Shown one piece after another: positions 8,280-17,272 of a DNA stretch of 64,000 bases. Positions within the stretch are counted from its first letter, which is position 1. Each line of letters begins with the position of its first letter. The stretch lies in the NCBI RefSeq assembly GCF_011290485.1, contig NZ_CP048029.1, positions 2,428,501 through 2,492,500 of the forward strand, given 5' to 3'. The notes beneath the pieces are model-generated. The model ran no database searches. It was not told the DNA's origin and saw only the letters and a list, made by a program, of their open reading frames with translations. Made by a program: the position numbers and the translations under genes. This DNA comes from Caldichromatium japonicum (lineage in GTDB: Bacteria > Pseudomonadota > Gammaproteobacteria > Chromatiales > Chromatiaceae).

Positions 8280-9755
8280 ATGACCGCATTGACCCGCGAG
8301 GAAGCCCAGGCACTGATTCAGGAAGTGCTCGAGGTTTATCCCGAGAAAGCCAAGAAGGATCGCGCCAAACATCTGATGGTAAACGACAAGACGCTCGAAT
8401 CGTCGAAGAAGTGCATCACCTCCAACCGCAAATCGCTGCCGGGCGTGATGACCATGCGCGGCTGCGCCTACGCCGGCTCGAAGGGCGTGGTGTGGGGGCC
8501 GATCAAGGACATGATCTCGATCTCGCATGGCCCGATCGGCTGCGGCCAGTATGCGCGCGCCGGCCGCCGCAATTACTACGTCGGCACCACCGGCGTCGAT
8601 ACCTTCTGCGAGATGAACTTCACCTCCGACTTCCAGGAGAGAGACATCGTCTTCGGTGGCGACAAGAAGCTCGCCAAGCTGATCGAAGAAATCGAGATGC
8701 TCTTCCCGCTCAACAAAGGCATCTCGGTGCAGTCGGAGTGTCCGATCGGCCTCATTGGCGACGACATCGAGGCGGTGGCGAAGAAAGCTGCAGCCCAGAT
8801 CGGCAAGCCGGTCGTACCGGTGCGTTGCGAAGGCTTCCGCGGTGTGTCGCAGTCGCTTGGCCACCACATCGCCAACGACTCGGTGCGCGACTGGATTCTT
8901 TCCAACCGCGACGGCAAAGCTTACGAAAAGACGCCTTACGATGTTGCCATCCTTGGCGATTACAACATCGGTGGCGATGCCTGGGCGAGTCGCATCCTGC
9001 TCGAGGAAATGGGTTTGCGGGTCGTCGCGCAATGGTCGGGGGATGGCACGCTCGCCGAAATGGAGAATACGCCGAACGTCAAACTCAATCTCTTGCACTG
9101 CTATCGCTCGATGAACTACATCGCGCGTCACATGGAAGAGAAGTACGGCATCCCCTGGCTCGAGTACAACTTCTTCGGTCCGACGAAGATCGCCGAATCG
9201 CTCAGAGAGATTGCGAGCTTTTTCGACGATCGCATCAAGGAAGGCGCCGAGCGTGTGATCGAGAAATACACGCCGACGATGAACGCGATCATCGCCAAGT
9301 ACAAGCCGCGTCTGGCCGGCAAGAAGGTCATGCTCTATGTCGGCGGTTTGCGGCCGCGCCATGTGGTCGGCGCCTACGAAGACCTCGGCATGGAAGTGAT
9401 CGGCACCGGCTACGAGTTCGCCCACAACGACGACTACGATCGCACCATCAAGGAGATGCAGGACGCCACGTTGATCTACGACGATGCGACCGGCTACGAG
9501 CTCGAGGAATTCGTCAAGGCCCTGAAACCCGATCTGATCGGCTCGGGCATCAAGGAGAAGTATGTGTTCCACAAGATGGGCGTGCCCTTCCGTCAGATGC
9601 ACAGTTGGGACTATTCCGGGCCCTATCACGGCTATGACGGTTTTGCCATCTTCGCCCGCGACATGGACATGACGCTCAACAATCCATGCTGGAAGATGCT
9701 GAAGGCGCCGTGGCAGAAACAGGAGGCCGGCAACTCAATGAAACAGGCCACCTGA
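8280..9755 (+). CDS. nifD: NifD, MoFe protein alpha chain
   Basis: Holds FeMo-co and half of each P-cluster. P-cluster ligands C62 (RGCAYAG) and C88 (IGCGQY) and the Cys of SECPIG are present, as are the FeMo-co ligands Cys in LLHCYRS and His in [12 protein letters not shown]. It is 491 residues, the usual length for the molybdenum enzyme. AAGGAG precedes ATG 8280. The 69-bp gap after nifH shows no clear terminator. Confidence 0.98.
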   Translation: MTALTREEAQALIQEVLEVYPEKAKKDRAKHLMVNDKTLESSKKCITSNRKSLPGVMTMRGCAYAGSKGVVWGPIKDMISISHGPIGCGQYARAGRRNYYVGTTGVDTFCEMNFTSDFQERDIVFGGDKKLAKLIEEIEMLFPLNKGISVQSECPIGLIGDDIEAVAKKAAAQIGKPVVPVRCEGFRGVSQSLGHHIANDSVRDWILSNRDGKAYEKTPYDVAILGDYNIGGDAWASRILLEEMGLRVVAQWSGDGTLAEMENTPNVKLNLLHCYRSMNYIARHMEEKYGIPWLEYNFFGPTKIAESLREIASFFDDRIKEGAERVIEKYTPTMNAIIAKYKPRLAGKKVMLYVGGLRPRHVVGAYEDLGMEVIGTGYEFAHNDDYDRTIKEMQDATLIYDDATGYELEEFVKALKPDLIGSGIKEKYVFHKMGVPFRQMHSWDYSGPYHGYDGFAIFARDMDMTLNNPCWKMLKAPWQKQEAGNSMKQAT

Positions 9756-9818
9756 AACCGGAATTTTTTCAACCCGTGCCCGCGTCTGCGGATGGACAGC
9801 CGGGCGAAGGAGATCATC

Positions 9819-11387
9819 ATGCAAGCAGTAGAAGACATCAAGCCGTGCTATCCGCTCTTCAGAGCCGATGACTACAAGGGCATGATCGCGAGAAAGCGCG
9901 AGAAATTCGAGGAAGCCCCTGAGAAGGCCAAGGTCGATGAGGTTTTCCAGTGGACCACCACCAAGGAATACCAGGACCTCAACTTCAAACGCGAGGCGCT
10001 CACCATCAACCCGGCCAAGGCCTGCCAGCCGCTCGGTTCCGCGCTGTGTGGCCTCGGCTTTCACAAGACGATGGTCTATATCCACGGCTCGCAGGGCTGC
10101 GTGGCCTACTTCCGCACCTACTTCAACCGTCACTTCAAGGAGCCGATCGCCTTCATCGCCGACTCGATGACGGAAGACGCAGCCGTGTTCGGCGGCCAGA
10201 AGAACATCCACGAGGGCCTGGCCAACGCCTCCAAGCTTTACGGCGCCGAGATGATCGCGGTATCGACTACCTGTATCGCCGAGGTGATCGGCGACGATCT
10301 CAACGCTTTCATCAACAACGCCAAAAAAGAAGGCTATATCGCCCAGGATTTTCCGGTGCCGTTTGCACATACACCCTCGTTCGTCGGCAGCCATGTCACC
10401 GGCTGGGACAACATGGAAGAGGGCATCCTGCGCTATTTCACCCTCAATGAGATGGAAGGCAAGGCGCCGGGCAAGAACGGCAAGATCAACATCGTGCCTG
10501 GTTTCGAGACCTACCTGGGCAATTACCGCGTCATCAAGCGCTATCTGCGCGAAATGGGTGTGCCGTTTACGATGCTTTCCGATCCCGAGGAAGTGCTCGA
10601 CACCCCGGCCGACGGTGAATACCGCATGTATGCCGGCGGCACGACGATGGAAGAGGTCAAGGACGCTCCGAACGCGATCACGACTTTCCTGATCCAGCCG
10701 CTCGGTCTCGACAAAACCAAGAAATTCGTCGAAAACACCTGGAATCACGAGGTGCCCAAGCTCAACATCCCGATGGGTGTCGAATGGACCGACGAATTCC
10801 TGCTCAAGGTTTCGGAAGTGACCGGTAAGCCGATCCCCGAATCGCTTACTAAGGAACGCGGCCGTCTGATCGACATGATGACGGACAGCCACGCCTGGTT
10901 GCATGGCAAGAAGATGGCGCTCTACGGCGATCCGGATTTCACACTGGGCATGACCAAGTTCCTCATGGAGCTGGGCATCGAGCCGACACACATCGTCTGC
11001 CACAACGGTGGCAAGCGCTGGGAAAAGGCGATGAAAAAACTGCTCGAATCCTCGCCGTATGGTGTCCATGCCAAGGCCTATCCGGGCGCCGACTTGTGGC
11101 ACTTGCGCAGCCTGTGCTTCACCGACAAGCCGGACTTCTTGATCGGCAACAGCTACGGCAAATTCATCCAGCGCGATACCCTCCACAAAGGCAAGGAATT
11201 CGAGGTGCCTTTGATTCGCATCGGCTTTCCGATCTTCGACCGTCACCACCTGCACCGCCAGACGACGCTGGGCTACGAGGGCGCGATGACCATTCTCACC
11301 ACGCTCGTCAATGCCGTGCTCGAGCGTCTCGACGACGAGACCCGCAGCATGGGGACGACTGACTATAACTACGACCTCGTCCGTTAA
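9819..11387 (+). CDS. nifK: NifK, MoFe protein beta chain
   Basis: Partner of NifD in the alpha2beta2 MoFe protein; supplies the other P-cluster ligands, C69 (KACQPLG), C94 (SQGCVAYF) and the Cys of STTCIAE. The start ATG 9819 is chosen for GAAGGAG upstream and for MQAVEDIKPCYPLF, the typical N-terminus; the frame is open from 9792. Length 522 residues. Confidence 0.98.
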   Translation: MQAVEDIKPCYPLFRADDYKGMIARKREKFEEAPEKAKVDEVFQWTTTKEYQDLNFKREALTINPAKACQPLGSALCGLGFHKTMVYIHGSQGCVAYFRTYFNRHFKEPIAFIADSMTEDAAVFGGQKNIHEGLANASKLYGAEMIAVSTTCIAEVIGDDLNAFINNAKKEGYIAQDFPVPFAHTPSFVGSHVTGWDNMEEGILRYFTLNEMEGKAPGKNGKINIVPGFETYLGNYRVIKRYLREMGVPFTMLSDPEEVLDTPADGEYRMYAGGTTMEEVKDAPNAITTFLIQPLGLDKTKKFVENTWNHEVPKLNIPMGVEWTDEFLLKVSEVTGKPIPESLTKERGRLIDMMTDSHAWLHGKKMALYGDPDFTLGMTKFLMELGIEPTHIVCHNGGKRWEKAMKKLLESSPYGVHAKAYPGADLWHLRSLCFTDKPDFLIGNSYGKFIQRDTLHKGKEFEVPLIRIGFPIFDRHHLHRQTTLGYEGAMTILTTLVNAVLERLDDETRSMGTTDYNYDLVR

Positions 11388-11402
11388 GGAAAGGGAGCCG
11401 CC

Positions 11403-11624
11403 ATGGCCAACATCATGATCCGCAAAAGCAGCGACGGCTACGTGTTCTACATGCCCAAGCGCGACATCGAGGACAGAATCGTCTCGATGGAGTTCGACAG
11501 CCCTGAAAAATGGGGTGGCGAGATCAGTTTGAAGAATGGCGGCGTGTATTTCGTCGAACCACAGCCCGCGCCGGAACGTTTTCCGTTCTCGGTGCGGGCC
11601 AAGCGGATCGACGGTGTGGAATGA
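11403..11624 (+). CDS. nifT: NifT/FixU protein
   Basis: A 73-residue NifT (FixU) protein, the small gene usual after nifK; the family runs from MIRKSSDGYVFYMPKRD to a beta-rich end. Function is not firmly known; loss has little effect in Klebsiella and Azotobacter. AAAGGGAG precedes ATG 11403. A MITE is inserted six bases after the stop codon. Confidence 0.9.
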   Translation: MANIMIRKSSDGYVFYMPKRDIEDRIVSMEFDSPEKWGGEISLKNGGVYFVEPQPAPERFPFSVRAKRIDGVE

Positions 11625-11630
11625 ACATTT

Positions 11631-11774
11631 GAAACCTCTGCATAACGCCGCGAGCGGGATGGGATGCAAGGCGCACGGAGCGCAGGATGTGAGACATACC
11701 TCTGTAGGTAGGCGAGCATCCGAGCACCGCGCAACGCAGCAGACCGCCCGCGCAGCAAGTTAGGCAGAGGTTTC
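11631..11774. mobile_element. 144-bp MITE between nifT and ferredoxin
   Basis: Terminal inverted repeats GAAACCTCTGCATAAC (11631-11646) and GTTAGGCAGAGGTTTC (11759-11774) pair at 15 of 16 positions. Perfect 5-bp target duplications CATTT flank the element (11626-11630 and 11775-11779). The interior is itself an imperfect palindrome with its centre at TACCT-CTGT-AGGTA (11697-11710), so the transcript would fold into one long hairpin. No coding capacity. A second copy in the window was not seen. Parent transposon family not identified. Confidence 0.85.
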
Positions 11775-11794
11775 CATTTGCAAGGAGAAAAACT

Positions 11795-11992
11795 ATGGCC
11801 ATGAAAATCATCCAAGCTGAATGTACCTCTTGCGGCGACTGCGTGCCGGTCTGCCCGACCCAGTCGATCACCGAGAAGGGCGGCATCTACAAGATCAACA
11901 AGGACACCTGCACCGAGTGCGAGGGCGAGGCCGATTCGCCCAAGTGCGTGCTCGCCTGTCCGGCCGGCGATGCCTGCATCGTCTACACCTAA
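11795..11992 (+). CDS. 2[4Fe-4S] ferredoxin
   Basis: A 65-residue FdxN-like ferredoxin: CTSCGDCVPVC is the first C-x2-C-x2-C-x3-C motif, and CTEC-x8-CVLAC the second with the longer nif-type loop. CAAGGAG precedes ATG 11795. It would supply low-potential electrons to NifH or to cofactor assembly. It follows the MITE and must be read through that hairpin if it shares the nifH transcript. Confidence 0.88.
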   Translation: MAMKIIQAECTSCGDCVPVCPTQSITEKGGIYKINKDTCTECEGEADSPKCVLACPAGDACIVYT

Positions 11993-12002
11993 GGAGCCCG
12001 CG

Positions 12003-12416
12003 ATGAGTGACCCCGTGCGCATTGCCTGCGCGACCGACAGCGGCGTGCTGATCGACGGACATTTCGGCACGTGCAAGGTCTTCGCAGTCTGGGATGTCGG
12101 ACAGGACAGCCTGGCCTTCGTCGCCGCGCGTTCGACCCATCAGGCCGACGAAGCGGAAGACCGCAACCGGGCCCGCGCCGAACTGATCGGCGACTGCCAG
12201 ATCGCCTGCTTCCAGTCGATCGGCGGCCCGGCCGCCGCCAAGGTGGTGCGTGCCGGGGTGCATCCGCTCAAGGTGGCGCCCAATACCGACATGCATGAAT
12301 GGTTGAGCCGCCTGCAGCAGGCATTGAATCGCCCACCGCCCTGGCTGGCCAAGGTCATGGGCGTCGAGGCGGATGCGCTCGCTCCATATCGTGCACTCGC
12401 TGAAAACGAGGAATGA
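12003..12416 (+). CDS. NifX/NafY-type cofactor-binding protein
   Basis: A 137-residue protein of the dinitrogenase iron-molybdenum cofactor-binding family (IACATDSGVLIDGHFG, then FQSIGGPAAAKVVRAG). Members (NifX, NafY, NifY, the NifB C-domain) carry NifB-co or FeMo-co or stabilise apo-dinitrogenase. Its place after nifHDKT favours a NafY/NifY-like job. AAGGAG precedes ATG 12003, which lies ten bases after the ferredoxin stop. A separate nifX is at 25537. Confidence 0.85.
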   Translation: MSDPVRIACATDSGVLIDGHFGTCKVFAVWDVGQDSLAFVAARSTHQADEAEDRNRARAELIGDCQIACFQSIGGPAAAKVVRAGVHPLKVAPNTDMHEWLSRLQQALNRPPPWLAKVMGVEADALAPYRALAENEE

Positions 12417-12697
12417 TGACCGGCATCGACCAAGCCTTCCTCGCGGCAGTGTTGGCGCAGATCGACCTCGCGTCTACACCGACGTACGAGGCGCTCGCGC
12501 AAGCGCTGCGCGCTGCCTTTCCCGGCCGTCACATCTCCGTCTGCGGCGAAAACGACATTCCCCCGCGTTTGAAACCGGCGGCGGAAAACGCCGACGCCCT
12601 CATCTACTTCGTTGCCAGCGGCGAGCATTGCCTGAGTCTCACCAACGACCCGGCGGCGGCCAGCGGCATCGTGGTGGCGCTGCGCAGCGAAGAGTGA
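12413..12697 (+). CDS. nif-linked conserved hypothetical protein
   Basis: A 94-residue acidic protein with no Cys motif I recognise (VCGENDIPPRLKPAAENADA). The start overlaps the preceding stop (ATGATGA), and the next gene begins seven bases on, so it is in the nifHDKT transcript. Similar small genes sit here in other betaproteobacterial nif clusters as far as I recall; function unknown. Confidence 0.6.
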   Translation: MMTGIDQAFLAAVLAQIDLASTPTYEALAQALRAAFPGRHISVCGENDIPPRLKPAAENADALIYFVASGEHCLSLTNDPAAASGIVVALRSEE

Positions 12698-12703
12698 ACC
12701 GCC

Positions 12704-13669
12704 ATGAACCATCCGCTTGACACCGTAGATTTGTCGCAGCGTTTCGCCGAGGCCTGCGCCAGGGTGCCGGTCGCGCAAGGCCCGGCCGCGCTGGCGAAAG
12801 AACTGGCACGCATCGCGCCGCACTACGCCTTCCGCGAAGTGCTCGCACGCGGCGGCTGGTACCGGCTCGGCGGCGTCATCGACAACCAGGGTCGGCATGT
12901 CGCCGACGACATCGAACGCTGGGTGGCCGACGAGCTCGCCCGCCACGACGACGATCTTGCCGCCGTCGCCGCCGCGCATGCGGAAAAACGTCTGCGCGCC
13001 ACGCGCCTCATCGGCAAAACGCACTACTGGGTGGCGCGTACCGGGAGCGGCGCCGCCGATTTCGTGCAGGTCGAGATCGAGGAATTGCAGGAAGTCGCCT
13101 ACCACACGCTCTTTGCCGACGGCGAGGTCCCCGCATCGACTGAGGAACTCGTCGATCCGCGCGCGGGCTGCACAGGCCATCCGATGGCACTCGGCATGCC
13201 GTTCTATCAATTGCGGCGCGTGACCGCCATCGCCGATCATCTCGCCGCCATGCGTGCGCAAAAGCCAGAGCCGCAGCCCATCCATCGCTTCATTACCGAC
13301 TGGGAAAGGAGCAGCGCCGCTCACGCGAGCGACTTCAGCAATCATTGGGTCATTGCCGTGCGCGAGCACCTCGACCGCTACCGCCAGACGATCAAGAGCG
13401 CGATTCCGGTCGCCGCGATCAACGGCGCCCCGCCACGCTTCGAGAGTTCGTACGGGGCGCGCGGCCTGTCGCTTGCTTCCGCGCTGCAGCAGTTCGACAA
13501 ACAGATCGGCTATCCGATGGCCTGGTTCTTCCACCTGCTGACGACCAAGGCGGTGCCACACGCCGTCGCCACGGCGGTGGTCGAGGACATGAAGGAAGAC
13601 TTCTGCTACCTGCCAGATCGCGACATGCAGGTCGTCAGGGGTTGGCTCCACAACCCTTACAACTTCTGA
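12704..13669 (+). CDS. nif-linked hypothetical protein (321 aa)
   Basis: Not recognised. A soluble, mostly helical-looking 321-residue protein without signal peptide, membrane segment or Cys cluster motif; notable stretches are GGWYRLGGVIDNQGRH and a His-rich C-terminal half with FEDMKEDFCYLPDRDM-like acidic segments. It follows the small gene at 12413 and is followed one base later by a Cys-rich protein, implying one operon with nifHDKT. Confidence 0.65.
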   Translation: MNHPLDTVDLSQRFAEACARVPVAQGPAALAKELARIAPHYAFREVLARGGWYRLGGVIDNQGRHVADDIERWVADELARHDDDLAAVAAAHAEKRLRATRLIGKTHYWVARTGSGAADFVQVEIEELQEVAYHTLFADGEVPASTEELVDPRAGCTGHPMALGMPFYQLRRVTAIADHLAAMRAQKPEPQPIHRFITDWERSSAAHASDFSNHWVIAVREHLDRYRQTIKSAIPVAAINGAPPRFESSYGARGLSLASALQQFDKQIGYPMAWFFHLLTTKAVPHAVATAVVEDMKEDFCYLPDRDMQVVRGWLHNPYNF

Positions 13670-13670
13670 A

Positions 13671-13967
13671 ATGGCAAAACGCAAAGCCAGTTGTCCGTTG
13701 TGCGGGGCCCGGCTCACGTCGGCCCAGGTCCTCGACGCCTGCTGCGAAATCGTAGGCCCAGACGTCCTCGAATGCCACTGCCCCTTCTGCCAGGGCTACT
13801 TCGAAGTCCGGCCGGTTACAGAGGCCGTCGAAATCGGCTACCGGCGTAACGGCGGTTTCGATGTGGTCGTCACGTTGCCTGCCGTAGGGCTGACGATGTT
13901 GCGCGATACCGATAAGGGCGTACTGTGGCTACGCCTGGCTGGCCAGAGCTGGAAATTCGACACCTGA
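13671..13967 (+). CDS. Cys-rich zinc-ribbon-like protein, nif-linked
   Basis: A 98-residue protein with CPLCG near the N-terminus, CCEIV, and CHCPFCQGYF: two CxxC pairs that suggest a zinc ribbon or Fe-S site. It starts one base after the previous stop and is the last gene of the nifH operon. The convergent DUF3050 gene ends at 13993, and a copy of the 23-bp repeat fills the gap. Function unknown; a metal-chaperone role would be a guess. Confidence 0.65.
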   Translation: MAKRKASCPLCGARLTSAQVLDACCEIVGPDVLECHCPFCQGYFEVRPVTEAVEIGYRRNGGFDVVVTLPAVGLTMLRDTDKGVLWLRLAGQSWKFDT

Positions 13968-13970
13968 CCT

Positions 13971-13993
13971 GCCGTCCCGCAGGCGCCGACTTT
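13971..13993 (-). repeat. 23-bp dispersed repeat, copy 2 (between convergent genes)
   Basis: Reverse orientation, one mismatch (T for G after GGCGCC). The only copy outside a gene body: it fills the gap between the nifH operon end and the DUF3050 stop codon. Confidence 0.75.
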
Positions 13994-14766
13994 TACTTCA
14001 GCGCGGCCTGCACGCCGTCCCAAAAGGCGATGCGCGCCTGCACCGCTTGCCGCGCGGCCGCATTGGCCTCGGCCAGCTTCGCCGCATCGCCGCCCACCAG
14101 TTCATTGACCATGCGCAGCGCCAGAGGCGCGTGGAAATCCTCGTCGAGATGGATGTGGCGTTCGAGATAGAAGTGGAAGGCCGGCGCGGCCTTAGCGTCG
14201 ATGCCCATCTTCGCCAGCAGGGCGCGGAACATCGCCGGGATGATGTGTTCGCGGCCGAGAGCGAAGGCGGCGCCGACGACGTGGGGCTTGCCGGTGGCGA
14301 TGAAGCCGAAGGTGGAACGCATGAATTGCGCGGCGGCCGGCGGGGCGAGGCCCAAGGCCAGCGCAGCGTCGATGCCATGGTCGGCAGCGGTGTCGGCAAA
14401 GCGGATCGCGGGCGTCGGGTCGGCGCCGACTTCCCGCATCGCATCGCAGTAGAGCTCGAAATGACTCGCGTGCGTCGGGTTGCCGGCAGCATCGGGCAGC
14501 CCGTCGTCGCATTCCTCGCCGACGACGATCTGGTTGATGAAAAAGCGCACCTCGGCGCTGCCGAGAGGCTTCCAGGGCACGCGCGTCGGCGCGATGTGGC
14601 CCTGCAGGCACTTGAGCAGGGACATGAAGTCCCAAACCGAATAGACGTGGTGCGCCATGAAGGTGCGCAGGTCGTCGAGGGTCTGCACCTGTGCATAGAG
14701 CGGATGCGCGTCGAGGGCAGGGCCGAGGTCGGCGACGATGTCGGGCGAGAAGCTGGAGGTGGTCAT
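13993..14766 (-). CDS. DUF3050 (haem-oxygenase-like fold) protein
   Basis: A 257-residue protein matching the DUF3050 family, which has a helical haem-oxygenase-like/diiron fold (FMAHHVYSVWDFMSLLK, VPWKPLG, HASHFELY, HFYLERHIHLDEDFHAP). The repeated His and Glu residues could ligate metal. It ends the leftward mod-nifQ operon, 27 bases after nifZ. Function unknown. Confidence 0.75.
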   Translation of the reverse strand: MTTSSFSPDIVADLGPALDAHPLYAQVQTLDDLRTFMAHHVYSVWDFMSLLKCLQGHIAPTRVPWKPLGSAEVRFFINQIVVGEECDDGLPDAAGNPTHASHFELYCDAMREVGADPTPAIRFADTAADHGIDAALALGLAPPAAAQFMRSTFGFIATGKPHVVGAAFALGREHIIPAMFRALLAKMGIDAKAAPAFHFYLERHIHLDEDFHAPLALRMVNELVGGDAAKLAEANAAARQAVQARIAFWDGVQAALK

Positions 14767-14793
14767 GGAGCGGGCATCAAAAAAGCCGTGATT

Positions 14794-15062
14794 CTACGGC
14801 GTGGCGCTCAGTTCTTCCGGCAGGCAGCCGATCGGTACGCCCAAGGTCTGGTTCTCGCCGGTTTCGAACCGCACGAGGTAGATGTCCTGCTGCGGCAGCT
14901 CGGCGACGTAGCCGACGTTGACCACCACCCCCGGGTGCCGGCCGCGGCGATCAGGGCATTGGGTTCGACTTCGGGGATCAGGCTGCTGCCGTCTTCCGCG
15001 AGTTCGTCGTTGTAGAGATCGGTCGTGGCGAAGACCATCTCGCCCATGTCGAACTTGTCCAT
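14794..15062 (-). pseudogene. nifZ: NifZ, frameshifted
   Basis: NifZ helps mature the second P-cluster of the MoFe protein. ATG 15062 has AAAGGA upstream; MDKFDMGEMVFATTDL then EPNALIAAAGTRG match NifZ. At a run of five G (near 14931-14935) the frame is lost; in the next frame VVVNVGYVAELPQQ, YLVRFETG and GVPIGCLPEEL continue to TAG 14794-14796. Adding one G restores the whole 90-residue protein. A homopolymer sequencing error is as likely as a real mutation. Confidence 0.75.
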
Positions 15063-15075
15063 CGTCTGCATCCTT

Positions 15076-15525
15076 TCAAAGCAATTTCCTGCGTACCACC
15101 ATGGCCGAGGGCCCAAAGCCGAGCTTTTCGTAAAAGGCCAGCGCAGCCGCGTTGTCCTGGTCCGCCAGCAGCGTGACGCGCACCATACCTTCAGCCTTGG
15201 CCCAGTCGAGGACATGCTCGACGAGCCGGCGGCCGTAGCCGGCGCCGCGATGGGCGCGACTGACGATCACGTCTTCCAGCAGCAGCACCGGTGCGCCGCA
15301 TGCCGTGCTGATGGTCTTCAGGGCATTGGCCATGCCGGCGACCGTGCCATCGACGCGCAGGACGAACAGGCGGCCCAGCGCCGGGTTGTCGAGAACCAGC
15401 CGCAGGCCGCGCAGCTGCGCCTCCCGATCGGGCTGGAAATCGCTTTCGAGCATCAAGAGTTCGTGCAGGAGATCGGCCAGAGCAGGCAGGTCCGCTTCTG
15501 TCGCAAAGTCGACAATCGGGACCAT
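15076..15525 (-). CDS. GNAT N-acetyltransferase
   Basis: A 149-residue GNAT-fold enzyme: acetyl-CoA loop RAHRGAGYGRRLVEHVLDW and C-terminal NAAALAFYEKLGF are the family's A and B motifs. ATG 15525 is two bases after the modC stop, and nifZ starts 14 bases on, so it is in the mod-nif operon. Substrate unknown; similar GNATs recur in nif clusters. Confidence 0.85.
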   Translation of the reverse strand: MVPIVDFATEADLPALADLLHELLMLESDFQPDREAQLRGLRLVLDNPALGRLFVLRVDGTVAGMANALKTISTACGAPVLLLEDVIVSRAHRGAGYGRRLVEHVLDWAKAEGMVRVTLLADQDNAAALAFYEKLGFGPSAMVVRRKLL

Positions 15526-15527
15526 GC

Positions 15528-16598
15528 TCAGCCGACTAGGGCCACGGCCTTGATCTGCGCCCAGACTGCGCAGCCTGCCGCGAGTTCCAGCGCGGCGGCC
15601 GAGCGGCGCGTCAGCCGCGCCAGCAGCGGCTGGCCGCCGCAGTCGAGGCGCACGAGGCAGAGCGCCGGATGCGCGTCGTCGCCGATGGCCGTCACCGTGG
15701 CGGCGACCGCATTGACGATGCTGGTGCCCTCGACCTTCGCGCGCGCGAGGCTCACGTCGCGCGCGAGGATGCGCACGCGCACGTGGCGGCCAGTCTCGAT
15801 GCCCTTGTCGCGCACCCAGAGCCGGCCGCCGGAGAAATCGACGCCGGCCAGATGCCACTTGGCATCGTGCTCGGCCACCACGGCATCGAGCACCACGCCG
15901 GCGTCCTCGCCCAGCCGGATCGGCAGGTCGAGCCGCGCGAGCGTCTCGGTCAGCGGCCCGCTGGCTAGCGCGCGACCGTTGTCCATCACGACGATATAGT
16001 CGGCGAGCCGCGCCACCTCGTCCGGCGCGTGACTCACGTAGAGCAGCGGAATCTTCAGTTCTTCGTGCAACTGTTCGAGGTAGGGCAGGATCTCTTCCTT
16101 GCGCGCGTGGTCGAGCGCGGCAAGCGGCTCGTCCATCAGCAGCAGGCGCGGCGAGGTGAGCAGCGCGCGGGCGATGGCGACGCGCTGGCGCTCGCCGCCG
16201 GAAAGACGGTCGGGCTTGCGGTCGAGCAAATGCGCGATGCCCAGGAGTTCGACGATGTGATCGAAAGAGGAAAAATCGGCGCTGGCGGGACGGCGCCGCC
16301 GGCCATAGTCGAGGTTGCCGCGCACCGAGAGATGCGGGAACAGGCTCGCCTCCTGGAACACGTAGCCGATGGGTCGAGCGTGCGTCGGCAGGAATGCGTC
16401 CTTGTCCTGCCAGACTTCGCCGTCGACGACGAGGCGCCCGCCCGGCACGCGCTCAAGGCCAGCGATGGCGCGCAGCAGCGTGGTCTTGCCCGAACCGGAA
16501 TGACCGAATACTGCGGTAACACCCGTCGCAGGCAGCGACAGGTCGACGTCGAGCGTGAAGCCGGGATAACTCAGCTTGAAGCGGGCTTCGATGCTCAT
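15528..16598 (-). CDS. modC: ModC, molybdate ABC transporter ATPase
   Basis: A 356-residue ATPase. Walker [11 protein letters not shown]-loop in YVFQEASLF, signature LSGGERQR, Walker B LLLMDEP and a C-terminal TOBE (molbindin-like) domain ([14 protein letters not shown]). It overlaps modB by four bases. A copy of the 23-bp repeat (16272-16294) supplies [10 protein letters not shown] between the Q-loop and signature. Works with ModA and ModB to import molybdate for FeMo-co. Confidence 0.95.
   Translation of the reverse strand: MSIEARFKLSYPGFTLDVDLSLPATGVTAVFGHSGSGKTTLLRAIAGLERVPGGRLVVDGEVWQDKDAFLPTHARPIGYVFQEASLFPHLSVRGNLDYGRRRRPASADFSSFDHIVELLGIAHLLDRKPDRLSGGERQRVAIARALLTSPRLLLMDEPLAALDHARKEEILPYLEQLHEELKIPLLYVSHAPDEVARLADYIVVMDNGRALASGPLTETLARLDLPIRLGEDAGVVLDAVVAEHDAKWHLAGVDFSGGRLWVRDKGIETGRHVRVRILARDVSLARAKVEGTSIVNAVAATVTAIGDDAHPALCLVRLDCGGQPLLARLTRRSAAALELAAGCAVWAQIKAVALVG
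16272..16294 (+). repeat. 23-bp dispersed repeat, copy 3 (in modC)
   Basis: One mismatch (AAAATCGG). Read antisense to the motif it gives RPASADF in ModC. Confidence 0.75.
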
Positions 16599-17269
16599 TT
16601 TTTTCTCCCGGTCGGGTTGAGGGTGTAGAGCGCTGCCAGCACGAGGAAGGAGAACACCACCATGCCGGCGGCGAGCACATGGGCCTGTGCATATTCAAGC
16701 GCCTCGACGTGGTCGTAGATCTGCACCGAGACCACGCGCGTCTTGTCGGGGATGTTGCCGCCGATCATCAGCACCACGCCGAACTCGCCGACGGTGTGGG
16801 CGAAGCCGAGCACCCCGGCGGTGAGAAAGCCCGGCTTGGCCAGCGGCACGGCGACGCTGAAGAAGGCGTCGAGCGGCTTGGCACCGAGCGTCGCGGCGGC
16901 TTCCAGCGGGCGGTCGCCCAAGGCCTCGAAGGCGTTCTGAATCGGCTGCACCACGAAGGGCAGCGAATAGAACACCGAGGCGATCACCAATCCCGTGAAG
17001 GTGAAAGGCAGCAGACCGATGCCGGCCCACTGCGTGAATTGCCCGACGGGGCCGTTGGGCCCCATGAGGATGAGTAGATAAAAGCCGAGCACCGTCGGCG
17101 GCAGCACGATGGGCAGCGCCACGACCGCGCCGATGGGCACTTTCCACCAGGAGCGCGTGCGCGCCAGCCACCAGGCGATGGGCGTGCCGACGATGAGCAG
17201 GATGAGCGTGACGAGGGCGGCGAGCTTGAGCGTGAGCCAGACGGCGCCGAAATCGGAAGGCGAGAGCAT
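16595..17269 (-). CDS. modB: ModB, molybdate ABC transporter permease
   Basis: A 224-residue permease with five to six membrane helices and the EAA-type loop ([22 protein letters not shown]) that docks on ModC. It overlaps modC by four bases and follows nifQ by three. Standard length. Confidence 0.95.
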   Translation of the reverse strand: MLSPSDFGAVWLTLKLAALVTLILLIVGTPIAWWLARTRSWWKVPIGAVVALPIVLPPTVLGFYLLILMGPNGPVGQFTQWAGIGLLPFTFTGLVIASVFYSLPFVVQPIQNAFEALGDRPLEAAATLGAKPLDAFFSVAVPLAKPGFLTAGVLGFAHTVGEFGVVLMIGGNIPDKTRVVSVQIYDHVEALEYAQAHVLAAGMVVFSFLVLAALYTLNPTGRKK

Positions 17270-17272
17270 GGT

